From Peronospora farinosa (taxonomy: Eukaryota > Oomycota > Peronosporomycetes > Peronosporales > Peronosporaceae): a stretch of 64,000 bases of DNA. Both the position numbers and the translations under genes were made by a program. Below, piece by piece: positions 33,115 to 43,717 of this stretch. The notes under the pieces were generated by a model that was given only the letters and a program-made list of their open reading frames with translations, was not told the origin of the DNA and ran no database searches. The stretch spans positions 186,001 through 250,000 of the forward strand of contig CANTFK010000898.1 in assembly GCA_947646735.1 (NCBI GenBank). Reading direction: 5' to 3'. The first letter of the stretch is position 1, and every line of letters begins with the position of its first letter.

Positions 33115-35280
33115 GTGCAATCCGACAGTGATGTGAACACCACTGTCGCCACGCTGAGTACAAGCGTCTTGTGGTCGAGTTTACTCGACGACATAAGAAG
33201 GGCATGCGCACAAGATAATGATCTTGTACGCCTGATGGAGTATCTCAAGGACCCATCCACGCAAGCTAAGAAGCGCTTGCCTGCCATGTATCGATCTTCT
33301 CTAGATCGATATACCCAGCGGGACGACTTACTGTACTACACAGCCGTCAACAACGACACGCCTCGTGTCGTTGTACCGCCACAACATGATCTCAGGTTAC
33401 GGATCATGTTTGAATGTCACGATGCACCAATAAGTGGGCATCGCGGCCGTGAGAAGACTTACCTCACGGTTAGTCGCGACTTTTACTGGCCACGCCAGTA
33501 AAAGTTTGTGCGCAAGTACGTGCGTGCTTGCGAGGTGTGCTAACGAGTAAAGCCTAGTCCTTCATTCCGTGCACCATTGCAGCCTCTACCTGTTCCGGCA
33601 GAATGCTGGGAGTCCGTATTAATGGACTTCGTCTTTGGGTTTCCCAAAGACGCTCACGGGAATAATGGTATTCTCGTGTTTGTGGACAGGTTTAGCAAGA
33701 TGGTACATCATGTTGCTGTACTTGAGTCGATCACAGCAGAGGACTGTGCTCGAGTGTTTATCGATACCATCTTTCGATTGCACGGGTTACCTCGTGTACT
33801 TGTGTCCAATAGGGAACCCCGGTTTACGGATGAGATTTGGCGTTTCGTGTTCCAAATACTTAAAAACCCGGCTTACTATGTCTACTTCTGACCATCCAGA
33901 AAGTGATGGTCATACTGAACGCGCCAATCGCGTCCTCGAATAGATTCTTTGAGGGTACGTCCACTCGTTTACGAGTTGGAGTGAGTTCTTGTCGATGGTC
34001 GAATTCGCCATCAACAACTCAGTGCATGCGTCCACGACGCATCCACCGTTCTACGTGAATGGCCTTCGCCATCCACGTGTCCCCACCTTAGTAGAGGGTG
34101 ACTCTAATTTAAGGGGGGAGGGACTCGCTCGAGCGAGAACCAATCTGGCTCTTGCTCATCACGCGACGACGTTATGGTCGACGCGAAAGTAATCGAAGTC
34201 GTACCATTCGACTTCGGTGAAGAGGAAAAATGTAAGAGCGATGACGCTCTTACTGATAACGATGCTAAAGATATCAGCATCGTTCGAGGTATCACAAGTA
34301 AGAACAGTAATGTTCTCGCTGAATTAGTAACCGATATCTCTGCAATGCACTCACAATGCACTGCAGCCAAAAGCAACGAGTCAGCTGAGGATTTCCTGCT
34401 GACTCGTGAAGCGGTAGTCCGTTTCGTGCAAGACTCCATCGCAGAAGCGGTGGATAAGTAAAAGAGAAACGCAAACAATAATGGAAGGGCAAATGCTCAG
34501 ACATTTATTGAAGGTGATTTAGTTTTACTGTCAACAGTAAACCTACCTAAATATGTAGTGACTAACGTGGGAAGCAATAAATTGTTGCCCAAGTACATCG
34601 GCCCGTTTCGTGTAGTGCGCCGCCTTGGAAACGCATACACGATCGAGTTGCCACGCAGGATGCGTACTTATCCTACGTTTTACGTGGGACGTCTTCGTCC
34701 GTACGTTCAGTACGCGGCTTCTTCGAACGACGAAGATAGCCATTACTCTCAAGAACCCCCTTCAGATTCTTGTTTTCACGAATCAGATTCGATATCTGGT
34801 CGTGTAGAGATGATATCGTCCCATGATATTGGACGATCTCCTGACGAGCTGTCGCCAGCTCGTTACTTAGAGAATGAAGCCGCCGTTCATTCTCCAATAG
34901 TGCGACAGCATTGTTTGCCCGAGACTTCTCATGGTCAAACCCAAGCTGTCGCAAAATGTCCTCTATGCGGCGACGCTTATCCCGTTCGTGATCAACATCA
35001 CAACGTAGCTCACGAGTTACACGGGCAAACCCGTCTAACTCAGCAGACAAGTCCGATGAAAGAATCGGACAGGGTTTTCCTTCCACCACCGCATCCGCTG
35101 GTGGACTCCCATGGCGGGAAGGGGCTTCCTCGTGGAACGCTTACTAAATCACCGCGAGGTGAAGGGACGTCGGACGAGTTATCTCATCCGGTGACGTGGC
35201 TATCCGCCTTCGGCGGATAGCTGGGAACCTCGGGCTCAATTGGTGGCCGACGTTCCCGGTCTTGTCGAACAGTGCGACAA
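33115..35280 (+). pseudogene. E2 integrase with GPF/Y module and chromodomain
   Basis: Broken frames in order: the zinc-binding H2C2 part (ECHDAPISGHRGREKTY, about 33412), the core with DFVFGFPKD and the INNSVHAST block, the C-terminal GPFRVVRRLGNAYTIELPRR module (34600 on), then a chromodomain at about 35125-35275 in another frame (FLVERLLNHREV, then a TGA in place of Trp, then RGYPPSADSWEP). The chromodomain region is overlapped by the antisense gene. Confidence 0.82.
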
Positions 35281-36395
35281 GGGACACCCGATGGTGAAGA
35301 AGGACCATCGGAAAACGAGCGCCCAGCGCGCTCGTAAAGGGATTGCAAAGTAGCAATCCCTTCACGCATCTCAGAAGAGATGCGAGCTCTCCACCAGGGC
35401 TCAGTAAGGAGGTACGCCTCCTTAGGCGCTCTTGACGAGGTTCTCAGGCACCCCGGGCATGGGTCGCCCCAAGAGAGGCATAACAGGCCTGCCTCTCTAG
35501 ATAACCGGTGCAAACGATAGCATGCACCGGACGTGCTTCGTTTCTCAAACTTATTGCGACTAGCATAAAGTCTTTGAAACCAAGCCTCTTTCCCAACGTT
35601 TAAGACGTCGGTGATAAACGCGTTCCAAGATTGAAGGAACGCGTCAGCCTCACGCTTCTTGTGCGGGCCATACCATCGATGTTCAAGAAACACATCGATG
35701 TAATAGTCGTTCTCAGTTCGAAAGTTCTTCGCACTGGCGTCAAGGCCGTGAAGCTTTGACGCATTAAACAACGGTATGGGGAACCGTTCGTTGGTCTTTC
35801 CAGACCAACGATCAAGCAGATGATTAGATAGCATCCATGGCTTGCGATCAGGAGCAAGACGCAATACGTTGCGGTCTAAAGCCTCCTTTGTGGTGTCAAC
35901 AGAAGTACCGACACCACGAGCATTAGTGTCAACAGAAGTACCGACACTATGATTATTGATGTCAGTAGAAGCACTGACATCACCCTTACGGTCCCCACCC
36001 GAGTCACTATCCTTCGACTCGTTTGGCGAGTCGTCTGATTCATCAGACGACCCGAACATTTCACGGTACATTGATTCACTCAATGTACCACGATCCCTCT
36101 TCGTAGCATTAGACGCCGAGGTATCACCCCGGGGAGAGCCCGGGAGTAGCACAAGTGGCTTTGAGTCGGATGACGCATCCGACTCACCAGAGAAGTCAAC
36201 GACTACCTCTGGGTCAACATTTTTACGTGGCGAAGCGCCACGTGAACCTGCAAAAGGCTTTGCAGGGTGATGTTGACTTTCAGCAGACACATTAGTGTCT
36301 GCTGGATGAGGCTGTGAAGCCTAAGTAGCGGCTGCACACAGGCGTGCAGCCGAGTTCTTAGCTGCCTTAGCAGCGACGCGCATTGACTTTGTCAT
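34673..36395 (-). pseudogene. Antisense gene of E2 with long coiled coil
   Basis: On the strand opposite to pol. The likely start is ATG 36395 (MTKSMRVAAKAAKNSAARL, basic), with a TAG at 36321-36323, then an open stretch to 35184 (acidic/Ser-rich, then an aromatic-rich block with HRWYGPHKKREADAFLQSWN). After a stop and a frame change, a frame from 35089 to 34673 encodes about 100 residues of coiled coil (LLENERRLHSLSNELATARQ and onward). Architecture and position match the E1 antisense ORF, though the sequences are not obviously similar. Confidence 0.6.
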
Positions 36396-36493
36396 AGCGT
36401 AACATTGTTGAATGAAAGAAAATTCAACAAGTGCTCCTTTCCCATAGTCACTAAACAGTCACTAAGGTGACTGTTGGTTGAGGGGGGGGGTGA

Positions 36494-36931
36494 TGTAACG
36501 GGGTGAGCCCGTTACATAATATTGACACTTATATGAAGTGTCAATAAAAATATTTTTATAACTAATAATATTTGACAATATTATCTTTTCTTATAATATT
36601 GTTCCTAGATCTCCTTGAAGTTGGAGATGCCCTCTTATTGGTTGATATGGGCCATCATATCAACCAACGCGCTGACCAATGACCGATGGACGCGCGCAAT
36701 GAGTGGAGGGCAAGTTGTCAACATACATAGTTGTAGTTTAATATAGTTAACATAGGTTATAACAGATTAGTTTTGTTAGATAGTTAGCTATATTAAATAT
36801 AGTTTTCTTTTCCTTCTCAACTAAGCGTGTGTTTAGTTGATTGACTTCCTCTGCTTACGTGTACGTGAGGTAATTGAGGCACCTGCTTTCACTGTCATCA
36901 GCGAAGGTAGAGAGGAGGGTGCCCCATTACA
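36494..36931 (+). repeat. E2 3' LTR
   Basis: 438 bp, highly similar to 28755-29211. The main difference is a missing stretch of about 20 bp near the right end, where the left copy carries an extra palindrome (GACTATACTG...CAGTATAGTC). Confidence 0.92.
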
Positions 36932-36990
36932 TGATTACTCAAAATAATAGCTTTTACCTCTATCAAAATCTCGTTCTCGGGTAGCTTTGG

Positions 36991-37120
36991 CTAAGCAGTC
37001 GTATCCTTTCCAGTAGGATTGCGAAGCTCCAATATCGTCATTAAATCTTGGTCATGCAGCTGATCTAGATGGTCGATCAGACCCTGCTTCAGCTTTTCGA
37101 CACCTTCTTTTATTTAGGTA
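36991..37120 (-). pseudogene. Gene fragment between E2 and E4
   Basis: A minus-strand frame ending at 36991 reads IKEGVEKLKQGLIDHLDQLH, then DQDLMTILELRNPTGKDTTA and stop. It looks like the helical C-terminus of a protein whose remainder is gone. The family is not recognised. The rest of 36932-37424 shows nothing. Confidence 0.35.
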
Positions 37121-37424
37121 GACAAGACACTATTTAACACTGTAGATTTACATCTAGCTTTCACTAACAGCACAGAAAGAATTAGTTTGCGACGTGTCTC
37201 ACATCATTAGGCGGGTCCAACTAACAAAGGAGTCAGGGACTTTAGTTATTTCCAGCAGTCTCAACTGTGGGGCTAGACCTGCCAAATTTCTGATTTTAAT
37301 TTAAGTTCTCTGATGTAGAAGACACATAATCCGGTAAGTTATTACCTCGGTTAAGTTATCAATATTGTCGTCCACCGTAACAAAAATTTATTGGAGGAAG
37401 CTCTGTATATTTAAATGTTACACC

Positions 37425-38019
37425 TGTAACGGGCTAATAGCTACAAGAACTCGTTAGGTATCTGATACTTAACGGGGAGGTCTAAAAGAGTACGTGGTAA
37501 CTTTGACCTCCCATTTGGGTGAGGCACATCAATGTGACCCACCCTCGTGAGTGTGATATCCATTAATGGATTCACATTCAACAGGGATGATGCCCAGTTG
37601 GGACTAGGCGTCATGGTGACGCTTCAGACAGACTCCATCAGCGAGTTTAAATAAATTTTAAGCTCGCACGTAAGGATACGTATCTAAGAGACGCGTATCC
37701 GATCGTTACATTTAACCAATCAGTAGTTGGACTTATATTTAACTATATTCTATTGAATATAAGTCAGTCTTGAACTTCTTAATTGCTGCTCACTGCACAC
37801 GGGAAGACCGAAAACTTCTCCGAGACGCAGTTAGGTGTTTTTTCTAAAGCTCGTTGCGCGGTTTGTAATGGCGACAGGTAACAATTTATACAGCGCTTCG
37901 GCGCCGACCAACACCACCACCGCACGCGGAGGTAAAACGGTATAATCGCTTTCTCACGCTGCTCGAAGGTGTCTGCACACGCAGAACGTGGCAGCTTCTT
38001 TTTGAAGAGCCCGTTTACA
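37425..38019 (+). repeat. E4 5' LTR
   Basis: 595 bp, TGTAACGGGC...TTTACA, followed by a PBS-like CTTGGAAGAACTAGTAGTCC. It is related to 52202-52794 by shared blocks such as GTGATATCCATT and CGCGTATCCGATC. Confidence 0.8.
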
Positions 38020-38136
38020 CTTGGAAGAACTAGTAGTCCTTCCCACGACCCGTCTCTCTGAGCGTGCGTGTGGATACGGATGTCCCTCAACGTGGATTGG
38101 GGAGACTAACCACACCTCTCCCAACATCATAGGGAG

Positions 38137-39040
38137 GTGGCTGAACATATGGAGCAGGGACTTGGTGAACAAGCCCTTGCCAACCTCTTCAATTGTCCTC
38201 CTGAGCAATATGTTGACCAATTAAAGAAATTCGAAACGTTTGTGCTCGGACAGCGTGGAAACGCGTCCGGGGTAAACAGCCAAGCAGTGGCTGCATCCAT
38301 CATCAAGACTCAGGATGAGCTTTTACGTGATCAAACTCGGAACGAGGCGCTCAACAGGACTGTTGAGACGCTCTCTGTACGGTCTAATCTGCCAAGGTCC
38401 ATTCGGATGGATCCTTCGAAGTTTGATGGGACTGCCCCACATACAATTGTCCACTGTCTTTTAGCCTGAAGCAATGCGGTATGGCGCAGCTCATCGACGA
38501 CGACACCAGGATGGTATGTTAAACTTGAGTGGCAAAGTGTCAGAGTGAGCTTACTCTGCGCTTACGGCAAACGCTGATGCGTTTCCATCATGGTTGATCT
38601 TAAAGTCAAAGAATCGTGCCATGTATCAGCCGCCTAACAACGAAGTGTTGCTTATGGCGCGCTTCTTTGGAGCACGACAGGAAGAACGCTCTCTGCAAGA
38701 ATTTGTGCAGGAGATGCGTTCGCTGTCGGCGTCCATCAATGGGGAACCGATACCAGAGCGTATCAAGGTAGCCACGTTCATGAATGGACTTAGGCATGGC
38801 CCATCGCGTCAGGCCCTTTTTAGAAAGGTGCCAGCGACGATGGAAGAGGCAATTGACATTGCCTTAGTTGAGGAGCAATCCTACAACAGTGCCTCGGCGA
38901 CAGCCTATTACAGGCCGTCGACCGAGAAGTCGGATGCCACTCCTATGGAGTTAGGCAATGCAGACTTGGTCTGCTACAAGTGCGGCAAGCGAGGCCATAT
39001 GATGGCTCGCTGCTATGCCAAAGTTGCTGCTGGTGCTTAG
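38137..39040 (+). pseudogene. E4 gag with zinc knuckle
   Basis: Two frames: 38137-38469 (N-terminal part, ending in a frameshift after FDGTAPHTIVH) and 38594-39040 (core and CCHC knuckle CYKCGKRGHMMARC). Stops lie between them. Confidence 0.85.
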
Positions 39041-39239
39041 GCAGCCAGCAGGAAGTCCCCCAACCCAAAGGGTAGTTTGGAGAACCGTGCACGTCGCACG
39101 GGTTCAGATTCGACCCCGGACAAGTCGAAAAATGCGGGAGCGCAGTAGGCGCGGGATGCCCTACTGTCGCGGACTTTAAAGCTACCCCTGTGTTCAGAGT
39201 GATCGAACAAATGGGTAGCATAGTCCCTGAGGTTCCGAA

Positions 39240-41123
39240 AGGTCGGACCTCAACCCTTTTGGTCTATAGCGCTCGAGTACGAGGCTATGACCAAGTGATG
39301 ACCCTTCTCGTGGATTCGGGTGCATCACAGAATTTTGTGAACTCGCGGCTCTGAAAAAGAGTCCGGCGATTTATGAGTCACTTTGCCAGGACGGCAAGTG
39401 AGAAGAGGCGGTCGTTCGTTTAGCTAATGGCGCGCTCGTAAAATTAGAGGGAGTTCAAGATGAACTTGCCTTCAGTTTCAGTGACTTCTCTTGCACAGAG
39501 AAGTTCACAGTGCTAGGTATGGAGAGTCCGTATGACCTCATCCTAGGCATGCCTTGGTTTGCTAAACACGAACCATGGATTGACTGGCGGACACGCACAG
39601 TCGCTAACTCTACGCAGGACACCGTAAAGGATGTGCTCCTGCGAGAGGCTTATGTGACTGATGCTGTGTCCAACACAGTCGAGGGTGCGATGACGGTATG
39701 TCAATCGGCACCAGGAACTACCCATCTCGAAAGGAGTGGTGTAGTTGTGAGTGCACTGGCGGAAAGCCAGGTGACACATATTCCTACCCAGGTCGAAAAG
39801 GCTGGTGTAGTGAATGGGGCGATGACAGGTAGTCATGCGTCCGATAGTCCTGCACAGAGCCGAGAGCCTGTGGCAGTTGATGGTGGGCTGACAGAAAGTC
39901 AAGCGTCACAAGAACCGGCACAGAGCCAAGATCCTGGTGCGGTTGGAAGGAGTGCGTTAGCTGAGATAGAAACGACACCTTCTTCCAGGTCAAAGGTCGT
40001 GGTGACTCGAAGAACGAGCACCAGACGTATTAAGACGATCAAGGGCACGTCGAAACGAGTGACCCTTGGATCAGTCTCGGTCCAAGAGGACGGAACTACG
40101 AACGAGTTGCTCGAGGCCGTCGAAGACAAAATGCCGGAGGCATCCTCAGTTGAGGTGCTCCAACTTGTCTTGGCATCTGCCGAGGAGATAGTAAATCTCT
40201 CGGAGATGACGTGGGATCTGTTCCTGTCCGAACTAAAGGAAGGAAAGATCCACGAGATAGTCGCACCAGTTCCAGAAGAGAACGTGGTGGACTGTTGCTC
40301 TTCATCCACAATGGATGAGAGCGTCTTGGAGACCGACAAAACGAAACGGTTCGCTGCTCAAGGCTGGGATGCCTTGAAGGACAGCCCGTTCTATGATGTT
40401 CTGTGGAAACACCGTGATGTGTTTCTAGCAAAAGTGCCGAGCCGCCTACCGGCCGATAGGGGCATCAGGCACGAAATTGATCTGGAGCCTGGCACCAAGT
40501 ATTGTGTGACCAGGCAATGGCCGTTGCCGATGGAACAAGCCGATTACATCAATGAGTTCTTCGACAAGCGAGCTAAGGCGGGACATGTACGTGAGAGCAA
40601 TTCGCCTCACTGCAGCCCGACCTTCTGTGTGCGTAAAGCAACAGGTGGATGGCGCGTGGTTCATGCTTATAATAAGCTGAACACGGCCACCATTCCAGCT
40701 CAAACGCCGATCCCGCGGAAAGATGTTTTGTTGAATTCCATGGGAAAGTCAACTATCTTTTCCGCGTTGGATCTGAAGGATGGCTACTATCAGGTTCTCA
40801 TGAGAGATACCGATGTAGCCAAAACGGCAATAAGCACCCCAAGCGGTATGCTATGGGAGTGGCTTGTGATGCCACAAGGGTTGAAAAATGCTCCGGCAAC
40901 ATTCAACCGAGTGGTGGCTCACGTGATGCGTCAGCACCGTGCCTACGCGCTCCATTACTTTGACGATGTATTCGTGCATAGTAGGGCGGAGGAAGGTTTG
41001 AGCGCAATAGAGTCGCACAAGCGCCATTTAGACGCTGTATTGCAGACTCTGGGTGACGCCAAATTGTACGTTAACTTGCAAAAGTGCGTCATAGGGGTCC
41101 CCGAAACACCTGTATTGGTGTAA
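39240..41123 (+). pseudogene. E4 protease and reverse transcriptase (5' half)
   Basis: The protease active site LLVDSGASQNFVN lies at about 39297, then a TGA, then an open frame 39510-41123: the LILGMPWF motif, a degenerate repeat linker (AESQ..PAQS units), and RT with [20 protein letters not shown] and an intact HYFDDVFVHSRA. It stops at the E3 LTR boundary. Confidence 0.88.
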
Positions 41124-41435
41124 TGGGGCAACCTATTACATAGGTAGTCATAGGAATAATACATAATTTCATAAGTAGGCATAGGGCAGTATCCGATTAG
41201 CGGATACTGCGCGTCATTTTATTATTGGTTTATTATTAGGTCTGGCACCCCAATAATAAACCAATAATAAAATGACTTCCATATTGAGTGGTTCCCATGA
41301 GCTAGGGAACCTATTCGCACTTACTGCGAATTAAACTAAAACAAAAATAAAACAGAGTTATATTTACGAGTTAATTAAGAGCGCTTCCTCAACGCCCTTT
41401 TAGTGTAAGACGGTAACGGGTCCTTACCCGTTACA
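41119..41435 (+). repeat. E3 5' LTR
   Basis: 317 bp, TGTAATGGGG...GTTACA. It contains a long inverted repeat (TTATTATTGGTTTATTATT against AATAATAAACCAATAATAA) and GTATCCG...CGGATAC. A PBS-like CCTGGTAGCACTTTGTAG follows. Confidence 0.95.
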
Positions 41436-41461
41436 CCTGGTAGCACTTTGTAGTCCTTCCA

Positions 41462-42754
41462 ATGAACAGATTCGAGATGAACATGGACGAGTTTTTGGTG
41501 GCTCCAGCGGTCTCGCTAGTGCATTCTGACTTCTCACATCTCACATAGATGGAGTGGCAGACACTACACCGCCTCGCGGCTGTGTCTGGTAAAACTATTG
41601 TGACATCGCTGCTGAGCACAGCGACGCCCGATGATCAACGAGTCGCCATCCAAGACTTTATTGTGCGCGAGCTCGCCGAAGTGAATCGGCGAGTATTAAC
41701 TCCCTCGCGCACTTCGCACCATGACGCTATCAAGATGGAGACGTCAACGTACTCCGGTGATGGTCCGGATCATCTCCCCCTTAATCGCTGGTTTCGCGAG
41801 GTGGATATTGCGATAGCGTCAAGATTAATTGACGCTCCGACGGCCAAGGTCAATTTACTGTTGTCTCGTCTTGCTGGCAAAGCCAAGGAATGGGCTCTCG
41901 GAAAGCTCGTCGTAGATAAGTCGGCGTTTCCTACGCTGGACGATATCCAGCGTGACTTACGACTGGCTTTCCAGCCTCCTCAAGATGAATCTCGCTTGCG
42001 TGCAGATTTCTTCTCACTCCGACAGGGCAAGCTGTCGATGCGTGCCTACGTGCAGAAGACACGTCATCTTGCTTCGTGCATCACCACGCAGCCAATTGAC
42101 ATGGCTTCACAAGTCCATGTTTTTATTAATAGTATGCAAGAGGGCATGACGCGTTACTGCCTCACACGTGCTGAGCCAAAGTCCCTCGAGGAGGCATTTG
42201 CCCTCGCGCTTCGTGAGGATTACACTGTCGCGTCGTCGTACCTGCACGCAGCGTCACAACATCCCCGGACGTCTGGCCCAGAGCCAATGGAAATTGATGC
42301 AATCGAGTCCTCTCGTGGTCGCGGCAAATCATTAAGCCGCGACATTCGGAATCATAACACGATAAAGTGTTTTCGCTGTGACAAGACAGGCCATCGTGCG
42401 GCTGTCAGTCGTGCATCTGCGCCGGTGACTATGAACACAGCTGTCTCACGTAGGAGACGCTGTGTCGTCGTTGGTCCCGCCAAAAAACGAGCGGTTCCAG
42501 TAGGCGTGGGGCACTCTACTGGCAGAAATGGAACCCCGAGTACTCAGGTGGCAGCTCGGGCTCCTAGCCTCAAAGTGATTCATACTCACCACCATGCGCG
42601 ACGATTCGAGACTGATTATTATCAGTCTCATCGTAGCTGGAGTGAAGCGACCACTTCGAGCGTTGTTGAATTCTGGCGCTTCCAACAACTTCTTTCGTGC
42701 ATCCTGTTTGTTCCTTCTCCCGTCGACTTTCACGGTTCGAGAAGGTTCAGGTGA
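41462..42754 (+). pseudogene. E3 gag
   Basis: An ATG at 41462 starts a frame interrupted by TAG at 41544-41546 and continued from 41549 with the same frame. Gag core blocks are clear ([38 protein letters not shown]). The knuckle reads [14 protein letters not shown], so its last cysteine is replaced. Frame is lost near 42590. Confidence 0.85.
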
Positions 42755-43202
42755 CATCGATGTCAAACTTGCTGATGGACAACCAAAACGTGTCCCGCGT
42801 AAAACAGTGGTTTTATTGTACAACTTTGGCGGTTTCCAGAGCAACGACGAATTTTTGGTGTACGGGATAAAATATGCATTTGATTGCATACTTGAGATAC
42901 CGTGGCTGTCACGGTATCAGCCGAAGATAGATTGGCTATCTCGGTCCGTCAAACGACGAAGCGGTCATGACGTCAGTGAAGTGTTTACTCATTTGTTGGT
43001 CGCTTCATCCGATTGGCCTCACGTCAGGGTCGTGAACGAACTCGCCACGACTAGTAGTCAACACAGAGAGAGCGATGGCCCTCCGTGCGCAGTATGTTCC
43101 GTTACACTGACGGAGCCACACAACGAGGCGGTCGAACAGCGGTTCCCGCACACACAGACATCGGTCGAACAGGGGTTCCCAATTCTCAAAGAGGCGGTCT
43201 AA
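42594..43202 (+). pseudogene. E3 aspartic protease and repeat linker
   Basis: Active site [10 protein letters not shown] has Asn for the catalytic Asp, with the downstream motif CILEIPWLSRYQPKIDW. The frame runs into a 66-bp tandem repeat and stops at a TAA created within the second unit (43200). Confidence 0.82.
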
Positions 43203-43285
43203 CAGCGGTTCCCGCATACACAGACATCGGTCTAACAGGGGTTCCCGATTCTCAACGAGGCGGTCGAGCAGGGGCTCCCGCAACC
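43125..43285 (+). repeat. 66-bp tandem repeat in E3 protease-RT linker
   Basis: GAGGCGGTC starts at 43125, 43191 and 43257, a 66-bp period encoding 22-residue units containing EAVEQRFP. Two units are nearly identical and the third is partial. Confidence 0.9.
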
Positions 43286-43528
43286 AAGTGAAGCGGTCGA
43301 AGACGAGCTCCCGCTTTTGATTGACGAGAAAGGGCGGACTACGGATCCGCATGAGACCGACGTGGTGGAGACAGAGCTTCCACGTCTAGAGGGGGGGTAC
43401 ATCATCCTCTTGTGATAGCGACGTGCCAGTCTCGAGCAGGGCTCGAGACGCAAGAGAAAACACAAGAAAGGAGCACGCCGATCACCGAGACGACGAAATT
43501 CACGTCAACATGCTGATGCATTTGATTA

Positions 43529-43573
43529 CGCGCATACGGATTCCGTTCCGTAGTGACGGAATCCGTATGCGCG
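43529..43573 (+). repeat. 18-bp-stem inverted repeat in E3
   Basis: Perfect arms from CGCGCATACGGATTCCGT (43529-43546) and its complement at 43556-43573, with a 9-base loop. It lies between protease and RT and would form a strong hairpin in RNA or single-stranded DNA. Confidence 0.9.
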
Positions 43574-43717
43574 CTTGAATATGTGGAGGTATCCCCACAT
43601 CGTGGCCGCTACATTGAGGTAGCGAGCCCACCGTGCACTGCTACAGATATCACATCTCTGTAAGACCTTTCATGGAAAGACTTCCTTCATGACCTCAAGG
43701 CCGGCGACATCGAGCAA

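Larger units (their letters stand above)
28755..36931 (+). mobile_element. Ty3/gypsy LTR retrotransposon E2 (hairpin-rich)
   Basis: Complete element: LTR 28755-29211, gag, protease, RT, RNase H, integrase, chromodomain, LTR 36494-36931, with an antisense gene in its 3' part. The right LTR follows a polypurine/G run (36478-36490). The coding frames are riddled with stops (for example 31827, and TAA/TAG/TGA replacing Tyr, Gln and Trp codons of conserved blocks) and frameshifts, so the copy is dead. The 5-base flanks (TATCC and TGATT) do not match as a target duplication, so one end may have recombined. Short perfect inverted repeats fill the element. Confidence 0.93.

Noticed and set aside
31281..34461. 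Many in-frame TAG/TAA/TGA codons in E2 as possible stop-codon reassignment
   Set aside because: All three stops replace different residues (Tyr, Gln, Trp), frameshifts are also present, and neighbouring cellular genes use a normal code. Decay is the simpler reading.
28755..36931. Repeat-induced point mutation in E2
   Set aside because: The stop-creating changes include C-to-T, G-to-A and transversions (TAC to TAG), so there is no consistent RIP-type signature.
37779..38224. Coding frames across the E4 LTR and leader
   Set aside because: They overlap the LTR, which recurs at 52202-52794 without conserved frames.
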